Below are positions 31,101 through 38,597 of a stretch of DNA of 64,000 nucleotides, one piece after another (positions within the stretch are counted from its first letter, which is position 1; each line of letters begins with the position of its first letter). Origin of the DNA: Splendidivirga corallicola (GTDB taxonomy: Bacteria; Bacteroidota; Bacteroidia; Cytophagales; Cyclobacteriaceae); contig JAUJEA010000005.1 of NCBI GenBank assembly GCA_030442035.1, positions 1 to 64,000 on the forward strand. Reading direction: 5' to 3'. The notes under the pieces were generated by a model that made no database searches, was not told the origin of the DNA, and saw only the letters and a list, made by a program, of their open reading frames with translations. The position numbers and the translations under genes are program-made.

Positions 31101-31431
31101 CATTAATTGGGTCCACAAGAATAAAATCATAAGTACCTGAGGGTAATCCATTGCCACCATCATCAAAAGTGAAAGAATTTCCAACGTTGATAGATTGTGC
31201 CACTGGTAAGCTTGGTGGGCCAAAAACCTGTAGATTAGCTGAACCCCCAAATGCTGCATTTACGGTAAAAGTAATGCTTCCGTTGTTGGCTCCATCACAA
31301 GGATTGGAAACAAAAACATCAACATCCAAGGCTCCGTCCGTATAATTAAAAGTTTGCCCATAACCAGTGGATATCAAATAAATACCAACCAACGTCAGGC
31401 CAAGTAACCGCAGATACTTAAATATATTCAT
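22174..31431 (-). CDS. Giant repeat-rich surface protein with gliding-motility-associated C-terminal (T9SS type B) domain
   Basis: The 3085-residue protein has a signal peptide (about 1-26) and an N-terminal region with an SprB-like unit (about 110-215, with GSFTYSWTGPGGF and GGTYTLTVND). Then come 25 tandem units of about 85 residues (314-2446), each with an AxxF/LDLFASLGGTPDAGG motif and usually two cysteines, likely one disulfide per unit. Several SprB-like modules follow (about 2460-2990). The last ~85 residues (IPNVFTPNNDGANDRFFI to WVEIWRGG) are a CHU_C/type B T9SS sorting domain. It is probably a long fibrous adhesin or gliding-associated surface protein. A small secreted protein gene lies 44 bases upstream on the same strand and probably shares the transcript. 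Confidence 0.88.
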   Translation of the reverse strand: MNIFKYLRLLGLTLVGIYLISTGYGQTFNYTDGALDVDVFVSNPCDGANNGSITFTVNAAFGGSANLQVFGPPSLPVAQSINVGNSFTFDDGGNGLPSGTYDFILVDPINGDIVNTFSLTHPSLTLTDLTAISITINTQNNNTSCPTPNGEIEVVINNGSGSFTYSWTGPGGFNDAGTNTNPNPINISNLIGGTYTLTVNDDFSVCSFNQDIIITDPALVAFNITNASPFDVCSGSDLVLSLDGTENGVTYTVYNNGAPTAITAIGDGVTVPFNITVPNGSFADSDVLTIEASAGPCTPVFMNGSVTANIITAPDAGTDNTVDACNTDNAFDLFASLGGTPDAGGAWTDLDGSGGTITGNDIDLTAVTAGTYRFLYTVTGTAPCVDATATVTVNVNDQPDAGTDNTVNACNSENAFDLFASLGGTPDAGGAWTDLDGSGGTITGNDIDLTGVTAGTYRFLYTVTATAPCIDATATVTVNVIQAADAGTDNTVSACETDNAFDLFASLGGTPDAGGAWTDLDGSGGTITGNDIDLTAVTAGTYRFLYTVTGTAPCVDATATVTVNVIAAPDAGTDNTVNACNSENAFDLFASLGGTPDAGGAWTDLDGSGGTITGNDIDLTAVTAGTYRFLYTVTGTAPCVDATATVTVNVIQAADAGTDNTVSACETDNAFDLFASLGGTPDAGGAWTDLDGSGGTITGNDIDLTAVTAGTYRFLYTVTGTAPCVDATATVTVNVIAAPDAGTDNTVNACNSNNAFDLFASLGGTPDAGGAWTDLDGSGGTITGNDIDLTAVTAGTYRFLYTVTGTAPCVDATATVTVNVNDQPDAGTDNTVSACNSENAFDLFASLGGTPDAGGAWTDLDGSGGTITGNDIDLTGVTAGTYRFLYTVTATAPCIDATATVTVNVIQAADAGTDNTVSACETDNAFDLFASLGGTPDAGGAWTDLDGSGGTITGNDIDLTGVTAGTYRFLYTVTGTAPCVDATATVTVNVIAAPDAGTDNTVNACNSENAFDLFASLGGTPDAGGAWTDLDGSGGTITGNDIDLTAVTAGTYRFLYTVTGTAPCVDATATVTVNVIQAADAGTDNTVSACETDNAFDLFASLGGTPDAGGAWTDLDGSGGTITGNDIDLTAVTAGTYRFLYTVTGTAPCVDATATVTVNVIAAPDAGTDNTVNACNSNNAFDLFASLGGTPDAGGAWTDLDGSGGTITGNDIDLTAVTAGTYRFLYTVTGTAPCVDATATVTVNVIQAADAGIDNTVNACETDNAFDLFASLGGTPDAGGAWTDLDGSGGTITGNDIDLTAVVPGTYRFLYVVTGTAPCAGATATVTVNVIAAPDAGTNNTVDACTTDNAFDLFASLGGTPDAGGAWADLDGSGGTITGNNIDLTAVTAGTYRFIYTVSAAPCTDATAQVTVNVVQAPNPGIDAPTTACISETALDLFAALGGTPDAGGTWTDNDGIGGLTGNILDLTASTAAVGNSYSFTYTVTGTGPCANATATVTVNVTAAFNPGTDNTVDACLTDTNFDLFAAIGGTPDPGGTWTDNDGIGGLTGNILDLTASTAIAGNSYTFTYTLSGGGCVPASSTVTINAIAGPDAGADNTINACNTNNALDLFASLGGTPDVGGTWTDLDASGGTITGNDIDLTTVTAGTYRFLYAVTGTAPCVDATAIVTANVNDQPDAGADNTVNACETDNAFDLFASLTGTPDAGGAWTDLDGSGGTITGNDIDLTAVAPGTYRFLYTVTGTAPCIDATATVTVNVIAAPDAGTDNTVNVCNSNNAFDLFASLGGTPDAGGVWTDLDGSGGTITGNDIDLTGVTAGTYRFSYTVSSAPCPDATATLTLNVIQAPDSGVDAPITACITDPAVDLFAALGGTPDAGGTWVDVNGIGGLTGNILDLTASTAIVGGSYTFTYTVNGAAPCADATSTVTVNVTATFDAGTDNTVNACLTDTNFNLFTSLGGTPNPGGTWTDNDGIGGLTGDILDLTASTATAGNSYTFTYTLSGGGCTPVSSTVTVNVIAGPNAGTDNTVNACNTDPSFDLFASLSGTPDAGGAWTDLDGSGGTITGNDIDLTTTIPGTYRFLYTVTGVAPCVDATATVTVNVTPAPNAGLDNAVNACDTNVALDLFGSLGGTPDAGGAWTDLDASGGTITGNNVDLTGVAAGAYRFQYTVSAVPCADANAIVTVNVIQSPNAGTNSTVTVCLTDTNFDLLAALGGTPDAGGTWTDVNGIGGLTGNILDLTASTAVDGNSYDFTYTVSGTAPCTDQSATVTINVTTSFDAGADNTVDACIVDNNFDLFAALGGTPDAGGAWTDNDGIGGLTGNILDVAASTATAGNSYTFTYTLAGGGCPTVSSVLTVNIIASPDAGTDNLVSACINNSTFDLFAALGGTPDTGGIWIDVDGIGGLTGNILDLPTSLAVAGNTYAFTYLIGAAPPCTNASATVTITVLPSTDATCSGGGGSGDCATVVITPTPSPATCTNSDGSIFFDINPAVPAINTVGVIIDIDGPVQRTNFNDPQFNNLPIGVYDYTITYGDPACVKTGQVTVDQSGTVGTPIATNPIDAQCFGQASGAVTIDVAGETGNLLEWSIDGINWTTFIAGDQITGIPAGPAPTFERVISVRRTAADPCNAAVTVVINEPNEITLGKSSIVITPATCVSDDGSIEIGNIQGGTAPYSFVLDGTPIASLPADNTFRNLRGGFIPFTIIDANSCSKDTTFFVPAPGLVDFSVLPRDPDCNGGGQNGSILAAVNPLQLPGSYEAAISQTLGETGTFQAVPPGGSIEFTDLAQGRYYITVQSADGSGCPNQLTVDITGGPVALDFDLEEICLDDAQAISLTNISALANTPFDIEVYRVGSINPVTVITLQDIPAGNEYIIADENFFISDGNYQVRLSQQQPGCVDPLVSTTENFVVTPPLAAEIGTIEESFPERGTGTIEVNNITGGSGDYEILIEPDGTWDTVRVNQTTLEFEFLYDSLLPGSYNITIRDSKGCTITLDATVPQDENVFIPNVFTPNNDGANDRFFIRNLPSDNTTLTIRNRWGKVVYKQDNYKNDWDGESNGDGMYFYTLELGDGTIFKGWVEIWRGGFKQN
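24094..30492 (-). repeat. 25 tandem ~255-bp coding repeats
   Basis: In coding order, unit 1 begins at 30492 and unit 25 ends at 24094. Units 1-13 and several later ones belong to one class (TITGNDIDLT core); units 14, 15, 19, 20 and 23-25 belong to a second class (IGGLTGNILDL core). Units 1-11 are exactly 255 bp and nearly identical. Units 2-6 (30237-28963) and units 7-11 (28962-27688) form a 1275-bp block present twice: rare variants such as GVTAG and TATAPCID recur exactly 1275 bp apart. Confidence 0.92.
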
Positions 31432-31475
31432 TTAAATAACTCTAAATCAGAAGTATTATCCCTTTCTTACAAGTA

Positions 31476-31802
31476 CTACTCAATCGTAAATTTGACACGT
31501 TTTCTGCACCCAGTCCCATCAACCACACTGCAGAAGTAAGTTCCTGCATCAAGTTTATCGACTTTATTGCTGATCACATCTTTTGTGACCAATTCTCCAT
31601 CCTCTAAGTGAAAGATGTAGTAGGTAGGATCAGCATTTCCTTTGGCTTCTATTGTAACCGCTCCTTTAGTGCCTTGTCCTGTGTGCTGCACAGTAGCTGT
31701 GACCTTAAAGTTTTCGCAATCTGCTGATTGTGTTCCTGGCACTGCCGACGAACCAATCAGGAAAATGAAGACCATTGCAGATACTACCTTCATAATTTTC
31801 AT
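31476..31802 (-). CDS. Small secreted protein resembling a single SprB-type repeat
   Basis: The 108-residue product has a signal peptide (MKIMKVVSAMVFIFLIGSS). The mature part of about 80 residues has beta-strand sequence with KGAVTIEAKGNADPTYYIF and then DKLDAGTYFCSVVDGTGCRK. This order (glycine-rich strand, PxYxI/W, DAGTYxxxVxDxxGC) is the pattern of one SprB repeat. It lies directly upstream of the 3085-residue protein, whose flanks contain similar modules. It could be an accessory subunit or processed partner; no family name is certain. Confidence 0.6.
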   Translation of the reverse strand: MKIMKVVSAMVFIFLIGSSAVPGTQSADCENFKVTATVQHTGQGTKGAVTIEAKGNADPTYYIFHLEDGELVTKDVISNKVDKLDAGTYFCSVVDGTGCRKRVKFTIE

Positions 31803-32271
31803 TTTTATGGCTTAAGACATCAAATCTTTTCTATTTTCAGCCTTGTCAATTGCTTAGAAAACAAAGCATTCAACCCCAATTTCACATTATATTAGAGTGT
31901 AATTATAGAGATAAAGCCTTTTTGTTTTCATTCAAAAACCCTGATTCAATACCGTATGTAAGTATTTCAAGATATTTATCAGATAGGATTTGTTATAAAT
32001 TCCTGACTAAAAGAGATTTAATCGAAAACTGGGTTATTCGACTTTAAATCCTGTACATGAAGCAATCAATATCTGAAAACAGAGATGCTGAGATCAATTT
32101 CTACAGTTATTATTTTACAATTTGGTATAAGAAATATTCAAAAGATTTAGGGAATGTCATTCTTAAGACTGGTCCTATATAACGAAAGATTTCATAATGG
32201 ATACGGATTTTTTAAATTTGCGTACCTATCGTAAAACCGATTATTTAACTAACACGTAAATCAGACAAATT
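31803..32271. other. Divergent intergenic region upstream of aconitase
   Basis: This 469-bp AT-rich region lies between the minus-strand small secreted protein and aconitase. A 65-codon plus-strand frame at 31850-32047 has no recognisable features and was not accepted. The right end holds the likely aconitase -7 element at 32213-32220. Confidence 0.4.
32213..32220 (+). promoter_or_regulatory. -7 promoter element upstream of aconitase
   Basis: TAAATTTG fits the TAnnTTTG consensus and lies about 50 bases before the ATG at 32272. A matching -33 TTTG is not clear; GATTTC around 32188 is the nearest candidate. Confidence 0.45.
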
Positions 32272-34539
32272 ATGGTTTTTGACATAGAAATGATCAAAGC
32301 TGCTTATGCCCAGATGGCGGAGCGGATCGAAGCAGCCAGAGGAGTAGTTAACAAACCTTTGACCCTTTCCGAAAAGATACTTTATTCCCACCTACATCAG
32401 GATCAAGCGCTTGAAGCCTTTGAAAGAGGTAAGTCCTATGTTGATTTTTCACCGGATAGAGTTGCCATGCAGGATGCCACTGCACAAATGGCCCTTCTTC
32501 AGTTCATGCAGGCCGGAAAGAAAAAAGCAGCTGTGCCCTCTACTGTACATTGTGACCACCTGATATTGGCCAAGGACGGGGCAGAGGAAGATCTTAAAAA
32601 TTCAATTACAGCTAGTGGTGAAGTTTTCAATTTCTTAGAATCGGTTTCAAATAAGTATGGAATTGGTTTTTGGAAACCAGGTGCTGGTATCATCCACCAG
32701 GTTGTTTTGGAAAACTATGCATTCCCAGGAGGTATGATGATTGGAACTGATTCTCATACTGTTAATGCAGGCGGGTTGGGTATGGTGGCCATTGGTGTTG
32801 GAGGTGCCGATGCAGTGGATGTCATGGCCGGAATGCCTTGGGAACTTAAATTTCCCAAACTCATTGGAGTTAAACTAACCGGAAAACTTAGTGGATGGAC
32901 AGCTTCCAAGGATGTTATATTAAAAGTAGCAGGCATATTAACCGTAAAAGGGGGCACAGGTGCAATAGTTGAATACTTCGGTGAAGGTGCAAGAAGCCTT
33001 TCTTGTACAGGCAAAGGGACCATTTGTAATATGGGGGCAGAGATAGGCGCTACTACATCAACTTTTGGTTATGATGAAAAAATGGCTGAATACCTTCGAG
33101 GAACCGGTAGAGCTGAGATTGCAGATCTGGCAGATCAAATTAGGGAACATTTGACTGGAGATGATGAAGTATATGCCAATCCTGAAAAATATTTTGACCA
33201 AGTGATTGAGATCAATTTATCAGAATTGGAACCACATATCAATGGGCCATTTACTCCTGATTTGGCTACACCACTCTCAAAATTTGCAGAGACGGTTAAA
33301 GAAAACGGATGGCCACAAAAGCTAGAAGTAGGATTGATCGGCTCCTGTACAAACTCATCTTATGAAGACATTACACGCGCTGCTTCATTGGCGCAACAGG
33401 CTATTGATAAAAACCTGAAAGCAAAAGCAGAATATACCATAACACCTGGCTCTGAGCAGGTAAGGTATACTGTAGAAAGGGATGGCTACCTCGGTACTTT
33501 TAAAGAAATGGGTGGTGTTGTTTTAGCCAATGCATGTGGTCCATGTATCGGACAATGGGCAAGACATACGAACGACCCTACAAGAAAGAACTCTATCATT
33601 ACTTCATTTAATCGAAATTTCGCTAAAAGAAATGATGGTAATCCCAACACGCATTCTTTTGTAGCCTCTCCTGAAATTGTCACTGCGATGGCTATTGCCG
33701 GAGATCTCACATTCAATCCAATGAAAGACACCCTTACGAATGAAGAAGGTAAGGAGGTGATGCTCGATGAACCAAAAGGAATTGAATTTCCTGTGAAGGG
33801 ATTTGATGTTGGAGATAACGGATATAAGGCTCCTGCTGAGGATGGTAGTGGTGTTGAAGTAGTTGTTGCACCAGATTCAAAAAGATTACAACTTCTGACT
33901 CCCTTCCAACCATGGAATGGTGAAAATATCCATGGCATGAAACTGTTGATCAAAGCCAAGGGCAAATGTACCACAGACCATATTTCAATGGCAGGTCCCT
34001 GGTTGAGATTCAGAGGACATTTGGATAATATTTCTGACAATACACTTACAGGTGCCATAAACTATTTTAACGATCAGCCTGACAGTGTAAAAAATCAGGC
34101 AACTGGTGAATATGGATCTGTTCCTGCCACGCAAAGAGCTTACAAAGCAGCTGGTGTCCCAACCATTGTAGTAGGTGATCATAATTATGGTGAGGGATCT
34201 TCCAGGGAACACGCGGCCATGCAACCCAGACATTTGGGAGTGAAAGCGATATTGGTTAAATCATTTGCCAGAATTCATGAAACAAATTTGAAGAAACAAG
34301 GTATGCTGGCCCTTACTTTTAGCAATGAAAGTGATTATGACAAGATCCAGGAAGATGATACCATCGATATCATAGATTTGAAAGACTTTGCTCCCGGGAA
34401 ACAATTGACTTTATCTGTTCAACATACGGATGGAAGTATAGACGAGATCAAGGTGAATCATACCTATAATGAAGGGCAAATTGAATGGTTTAAAGCAGGA
34501 TCAGCACTTAACCTGATCAAGCAACAAGAGAATGCTTAA
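32272..34539 (+). CDS. acn: Aconitate hydratase, mitochondrial-type
   Basis: Aconitase interconverts citrate and isocitrate in the TCA cycle with a 4Fe-4S cluster. The cluster ligands are the cysteine in [12 protein letters not shown] and the pair in [10 protein letters not shown]. The N-terminal domain has PSTVHCDHL and [20 protein letters not shown], and the C-terminal swivelling domain has [20 protein letters not shown] with the substrate-binding SREH. Length 755 and sequence style match the mitochondrial (ACO2-like) group. It is transcribed alone, with a terminator after it. Confidence 0.97.
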   Translation: MVFDIEMIKAAYAQMAERIEAARGVVNKPLTLSEKILYSHLHQDQALEAFERGKSYVDFSPDRVAMQDATAQMALLQFMQAGKKKAAVPSTVHCDHLILAKDGAEEDLKNSITASGEVFNFLESVSNKYGIGFWKPGAGIIHQVVLENYAFPGGMMIGTDSHTVNAGGLGMVAIGVGGADAVDVMAGMPWELKFPKLIGVKLTGKLSGWTASKDVILKVAGILTVKGGTGAIVEYFGEGARSLSCTGKGTICNMGAEIGATTSTFGYDEKMAEYLRGTGRAEIADLADQIREHLTGDDEVYANPEKYFDQVIEINLSELEPHINGPFTPDLATPLSKFAETVKENGWPQKLEVGLIGSCTNSSYEDITRAASLAQQAIDKNLKAKAEYTITPGSEQVRYTVERDGYLGTFKEMGGVVLANACGPCIGQWARHTNDPTRKNSIITSFNRNFAKRNDGNPNTHSFVASPEIVTAMAIAGDLTFNPMKDTLTNEEGKEVMLDEPKGIEFPVKGFDVGDNGYKAPAEDGSGVEVVVAPDSKRLQLLTPFQPWNGENIHGMKLLIKAKGKCTTDHISMAGPWLRFRGHLDNISDNTLTGAINYFNDQPDSVKNQATGEYGSVPATQRAYKAAGVPTIVVGDHNYGEGSSREHAAMQPRHLGVKAILVKSFARIHETNLKKQGMLALTFSNESDYDKIQEDDTIDIIDLKDFAPGKQLTLSVQHTDGSIDEIKVNHTYNEGQIEWFKAGSALNLIKQQENA

Positions 34540-34590
34540 TTAGCAAACTTTAATAAATGATGGGCAAAAGCAGCTCATGAAAAAATTGAC

Positions 34591-34624
34591 AAAGGCTCAT
34601 GATAAACATGAGCCTTTTATTTTA
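34591..34624 (+). terminator. Terminator after aconitase
   Basis: AAAGGCTCAT (34591-34600) pairs with ATGAGCCTTT (34608-34617) around a 7-base loop and is followed by TATTTTAT. The convergent ABC ATPase gene ends just beyond, so the hairpin may act in both directions. Confidence 0.8.
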
Positions 34625-34641
34625 TATAAACATCTGAAATT

Positions 34642-35685
34642 TCATGAAGTACCCAGCACATGCACATGTTCACAATCCACATTTAATCTCAACAGATCCC
34701 CATCTTTTACTTTTATTTTTTTGTCCAGCTTCACAAATAACTGCTCTTCATCAATGGTGATATTTACCAGTTGATTTTCTCCCTGGAAAACAATCTCCCT
34801 GACTACTCCTTCTATTTGGTAACTATCACCATTTGCTAAGTGGATATCTTCGGGCCGGATACAAAGTTCAATGTGATTGCCGTCTAGCTCTTCCATTTTC
34901 AAGGGTAATTTGCCAATGCTCGTCTGACATCCGTCTTTGACCTGGTTTCCTTTGATGATGTTTGCTTTACCAAAAAAGTTCGCGACATAACTATTGACAG
35001 GTCTATGATATAAATCTGATGGATCTCCTACCTGTTGAAGTCTCCCATTTCTTAATATAGCTATTCTGTCAGCGGTTGATAATGCGTCCTTGGTGTCATG
35101 TGTTACGAATAAAGCAGTAGTATTACTGGATTTAATAATGTCTCTTAGTTCAATTCGCACACGATCCTTTAGGGATTCATCAAGGTTGCTGAATGGCTCA
35201 TCGAGCAATAAGATTTGAGGTTTTGGCGCCAAAGACCTGGCTAGCGCTACACGTTGCTGTTGCCCTCCTGATAATTGATATGGAAATTTTTTTTCCATTC
35301 CTTCCAAACCCGTAATTCTTATTACCTCATCACTTCTTTTTTTTGAATCTGCTTTGCGCAGTTTATGAATACCATATTGAATATTTTCTAAAACTGTCAG
35401 ATGAGGAAATAATGCATAGTCCTGAAAAACCAATCCAATATTTCTTTTTTCCGGAGCAAATGAGATCCTCTCACTTAATATAGTCTGGTTATCCAATAAT
35501 ATTTCTCCTTGCTCAGGTAATTCAAGACCAGCAATTATTCTCAAAAGTGTTGTTTTACCACATCCGCTTTCTCCAATAAGAGCCAGGATCTCACCTTTTT
35601 TTATTGAAAATGAAACATCTTCAATAGCAGACTCTTTGGCATTGTTATAGGTTTTGGTTATTGCGCTGAGAACAAGTTTATTCAT
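34642..35685 (-). CDS. Ferric-iron-type ABC transporter ATP-binding protein (FbpC-like)
   Basis: The 347-residue ATPase shows Walker A GESGCGKTTLLR, Q-loop, signature LSGGQQQRVALARSL, Walker B ILLLDEPFSNLD and H-loop FVTHDTKDAL. A TOBE-type C-terminal domain (about 240-347) is typical of FbpC/PotA-like importers. Its start overlaps the permease gene by 4 bases (ATGA type). With the permease and the binding protein upstream it forms a complete importer; iron is inferred from the binding protein and the neighbouring ferritin. Confidence 0.9.
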   Translation of the reverse strand: MNKLVLSAITKTYNNAKESAIEDVSFSIKKGEILALIGESGCGKTTLLRIIAGLELPEQGEILLDNQTILSERISFAPEKRNIGLVFQDYALFPHLTVLENIQYGIHKLRKADSKKRSDEVIRITGLEGMEKKFPYQLSGGQQQRVALARSLAPKPQILLLDEPFSNLDESLKDRVRIELRDIIKSSNTTALFVTHDTKDALSTADRIAILRNGRLQQVGDPSDLYHRPVNSYVANFFGKANIIKGNQVKDGCQTSIGKLPLKMEELDGNHIELCIRPEDIHLANGDSYQIEGVVREIVFQGENQLVNITIDEEQLFVKLDKKIKVKDGDLLRLNVDCEHVHVLGTS

Positions 35686-37373
35686 TGATCGCTGTTGGTA
35701 ATCAATCTGTTAAGAAAAAAGATTGGGATCAGCCCTGTCAGAATAATAATAATTGAAGCACTGGCCGATTCAGGGATCAACTCATCCGAGGCCAGCTCAT
35801 ATGTTTTTGTGGCCAGCGTATGAAAATTAAAAGGTCTCAATATCAAGGTAAGTGGTAACTCCTTTAATACATCAACAAAAACCATGAGTCCTCCTCCAAA
35901 TGCCGCACTTTTGAGCAAAGGTAGATTAATTTTCAATAAAGTTCTTAATGGACTAACTCCCAAACTCCTTGAGACCTCCTCAACATTTTTGCATTTCGCT
36001 TTAAATCCGGCTTCTATCGGATTATAGGTAACGACCAGGAAGCGTACCACATAGGCAAAAATCAAAGCTATAATTGTTCCGGTAAAAAATAGCTGTGTAT
36101 TCAGCCCAAAGAATGCCACGAAATATTCACCAATATTTTTATCAAGAAACAGCATAGGTATCATGATCCCCAAAGCAATGATCGCTCCTGGCATTGAATA
36201 TCCCAGTGTGGATATTCTTGATAAAAAATCAAATAACTTTTGTCTATTCAGTTGAACTGCATAAACCAAAACAATGGCTATGACAGTACTTACTAATGCT
36301 GTCACAAAGGCGACTTTGAAAGAATTGAAAACAAGGAAAAAAAATTCCATGTCGATCACCTTGTAGGCAGTTTGATATGCCCAGTAAAGTAATTGTAACA
36401 AGGGGATGACAAAACCAATCATGAATGGAATTAAACAAACCAAAAATGCCATAAGGCGCTGCCCTTTTGAAAGCTCAAATCGAGGTAAGGGTTTTTCAAT
36501 TTTCTCATTGGTATAACTTCGATTGCCTCGTTGCCATCTTTCAAGTAAAATCAGTCCAAATACAAAACACATTAATATAACTGATAGAAATATTGATGAC
36601 TGGATATCATTCAAAGAAAACCATGCCCGAAAGATGCCTGTGGTGAAGGTAGGCACACCGTAATATTTGACTGCCCCATAATCATTTAAGACCTCCATTA
36701 CGACCAGGCTCAGCCCGGCGATGATGGCAGGCCTGCTCAAGGGTAGCGCTACTTTGAAAAAAGTTCTTTTCATAGATCCTCCCAAAACTCTGCTTGCTTC
36801 TATTAAAGACCTGGAGCGATTCTGAAAAGAGGCTCTTGTGCTTATATATACGTAGGGATATAATACCATAGCCATCACAAAAATGGCTCCCCAGATATTC
36901 ATGATATCGAGAATACCCCTGTGCAATTCAATAGTCAATGAGTTCCTGAAAAAGGATTGAATCGGTCCGGAATAGTCTAACAATCCGGCATAAACATATG
37001 CCATGATATAAGTGGGTATTGATAATGGCAGTATCAATGCCCAGCTAAAAAATTTTCTCCCGGGAAATTCACAAGTACTTATAACCCAGGCTCCCGCCAC
37101 TCCCACGACCACCGTGATTACAATGGCACCTATTAATAATATAACGGTGTTGGAGACATAATCCAACAATAGATTTTCATAGATATGGTCCCAATATTCA
37201 CCCTTTCCTTTGAAAACATTGAGAAAAATTGTAAGAATAGGCGTTGCAATAAAAAAGACAATCAATAAAATATGAAGTGCCCATATATTTAATGATCGCC
37301 TTTTTTTATGAATTGTTAATAATAAACTTCCCAAACTCCACCCGTTTAATAGTTCCTTTGAAACCAGGGTCAA
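35682..37373 (-). CDS. Ferric-iron-type ABC transporter permease with two fused domains (FbpB-like)
   Basis: The 563-residue protein has about 12 transmembrane helices in two BPD_transp_1 halves. Each half has an EAA-type coupling loop (EASRVLGGSMKRTFFKVALPLS in pattern, and EVSRSLGVSPLRTLLKINLPL). This duplicated layout is the FbpB/SfuB form. The frame begins with TTG at 37373, inside one arm of a hairpin (37372-37404), so the true start may lie a little downstream at another non-ATG codon. It follows the binding-protein gene by 112 bases. Confidence 0.88.
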   Translation of the reverse strand: MTLVSKELLNGWSLGSLLLTIHKKRRSLNIWALHILLIVFFIATPILTIFLNVFKGKGEYWDHIYENLLLDYVSNTVILLIGAIVITVVVGVAGAWVISTCEFPGRKFFSWALILPLSIPTYIMAYVYAGLLDYSGPIQSFFRNSLTIELHRGILDIMNIWGAIFVMAMVLYPYVYISTRASFQNRSRSLIEASRVLGGSMKRTFFKVALPLSRPAIIAGLSLVVMEVLNDYGAVKYYGVPTFTTGIFRAWFSLNDIQSSIFLSVILMCFVFGLILLERWQRGNRSYTNEKIEKPLPRFELSKGQRLMAFLVCLIPFMIGFVIPLLQLLYWAYQTAYKVIDMEFFFLVFNSFKVAFVTALVSTVIAIVLVYAVQLNRQKLFDFLSRISTLGYSMPGAIIALGIMIPMLFLDKNIGEYFVAFFGLNTQLFFTGTIIALIFAYVVRFLVVTYNPIEAGFKAKCKNVEEVSRSLGVSPLRTLLKINLPLLKSAAFGGGLMVFVDVLKELPLTLILRPFNFHTLATKTYELASDELIPESASASIIIILTGLIPIFFLNRLITNSDQ

Positions 37374-37404
37374 ATTAAGAATTACGGATTCAGAATCTTA
37401 ATTT
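37372..37404 (-). terminator. Inverted repeat between binding-protein and permease genes
   Basis: AAATTAAGA (37372-37380) is repeated inverted as TCTTAATTT (37396-37404) around a 15-base loop. It sits at the start of the permease gene and could lower downstream expression relative to the binding protein, or protect the upstream mRNA end. It has no strong T-run, so efficient termination is doubtful. Confidence 0.3.
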
Positions 37405-37485
37405 GATACCGTTTGAATAAGCCTTCAGATCCCTATTCGCAGACCCTCTAATACCTAGGACCTGAAAACTGAAGGCTGGTGCTCA

Positions 37486-38535
37486 TTATTTCCAACCTAC
37501 TTCATCAAAGATGATAACAGCTTTACTGTTATTTTCTCCCAATACCGAGAGGTTGATCTCATCGGATTTAAAAGTTCCCCATGATTGTAGCAATGAATCC
37601 ACTTCGATTCCTTCTTTCACAGGGTATTCAAAATTTGCTTCGGCAAAGACACTTTGTGCCTCGGTATCAGAAAGAAATTCCAGAAATTTAATGGCATTCT
37701 CTTCATTGGGAGAATATTTCGTAACGGCTGCACCACTGACGTTGATATGAGCTCCTCTATCATCCTGATTTGGAAAGAATATATTAATGGCCTCTCCGGC
37801 CTTTACCTCCTCCTCATTATCAGAGTTCAAAAGTTTTCCGATATAATAAGTGTTAACAATGGCAATGTCACCTTCGCCAGCCGCAACAGCTTTCACCTGA
37901 TCTCTGTCATTACCCTTCGGATCTCTGGCCATATTGGCAACTAAGCCGGATGCCCAATCCTTAGCACCATCTTCATTTTGAGCAGCAATGATGGAAGCCA
38001 GTAAAGACTGATTATAGATATTGGATGAGGATCTTATTAAGATCTTCCCTTTCCATTTTTCATTTGTAAGATCTTCATAAGTAGAAAGTGCTGATGCGTC
38101 CACTCTGTCTTTGGCATAAGCTATTACCCTTGCCCGGTAAGTCATGCCATACCAATGCCCTTCGGGGTCTCTGAACTTTGATGGTATATTGGCATTCAGT
38201 TTATCAGAATTCACAGATTTCAATAATCCTTTCTGCTTGGCCCGGTGCAAACGGCCGGCATCGACTGTAATTAAAATATCCGCAGGTGATTTATCACCCT
38301 CTAATTCCAATTTCTGAATTAACTCATCCGCACTGGCATTGACAACATTAACCTTAATCCCTGTTTGCTCGGTAAAAGCTTTGAACAATTGTTGATCCGC
38401 CTCGTAATGACGATGTGTGTACACATTAACTTCCTTGGCTTCGGTTTCCGCAGCTTCCTTTTTGGAAGATTGATTATTACACCCCACAAGGAGTGTTAAA
38501 GAGAATATCGTTAGATAGAAAATCTTTTTAAACAT
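37486..38535 (-). CDS. Ferric-iron-type ABC transporter substrate-binding lipoprotein (FbpA/FutA-like)
   Basis: A lipoprotein signal ends at C19 (LTLLVGCN). The mature protein is a class II periplasmic binding protein: VNVYTHRHYEADQQLFKAF at the start, GDKSPADILITVDAGRLH, and the paired tyrosines in VNTYYIGKLL, which coordinate Fe(III) in FbpA/FutA proteins. It is the first gene of the importer operon. A 25-bp palindrome lies 37 bases upstream of its ATG and is the likely iron-responsive operator. Confidence 0.92.
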   Translation of the reverse strand: MFKKIFYLTIFSLTLLVGCNNQSSKKEAAETEAKEVNVYTHRHYEADQQLFKAFTEQTGIKVNVVNASADELIQKLELEGDKSPADILITVDAGRLHRAKQKGLLKSVNSDKLNANIPSKFRDPEGHWYGMTYRARVIAYAKDRVDASALSTYEDLTNEKWKGKILIRSSSNIYNQSLLASIIAAQNEDGAKDWASGLVANMARDPKGNDRDQVKAVAAGEGDIAIVNTYYIGKLLNSDNEEEVKAGEAINIFFPNQDDRGAHINVSGAAVTKYSPNEENAIKFLEFLSDTEAQSVFAEANFEYPVKEGIEVDSLLQSWGTFKSDEINLSVLGENNSKAVIIFDEVGWK

Positions 38536-38572
38536 TGCATTATTGGTTTAAAATTCGGGAGCAAAGCTAAAT

Positions 38573-38597
38573 ATTATTTAGATTTAATCTAAATAAT
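38573..38597. promoter_or_regulatory. 25-bp perfect palindrome, putative DtxR/MntR-type metal operator
   Basis: ATTATTTAGATT (38573-38584) and AATCTAAATAAT (38586-38597) flank a central T. The core TTTAGATT..AATCTAAA resembles DtxR/MntR-family operators more than the Fur box. It stands just before the iron-importer operon and about 330 bases before ferritin. Function is inferred from symmetry and location. Confidence 0.6.

Noticed and set aside
31850-32047. 65-codon plus-strand frame upstream of aconitase
   Set aside because: No signal peptide, domain or coupled gene was seen; it begins with a weak start in AT-rich intergenic DNA.
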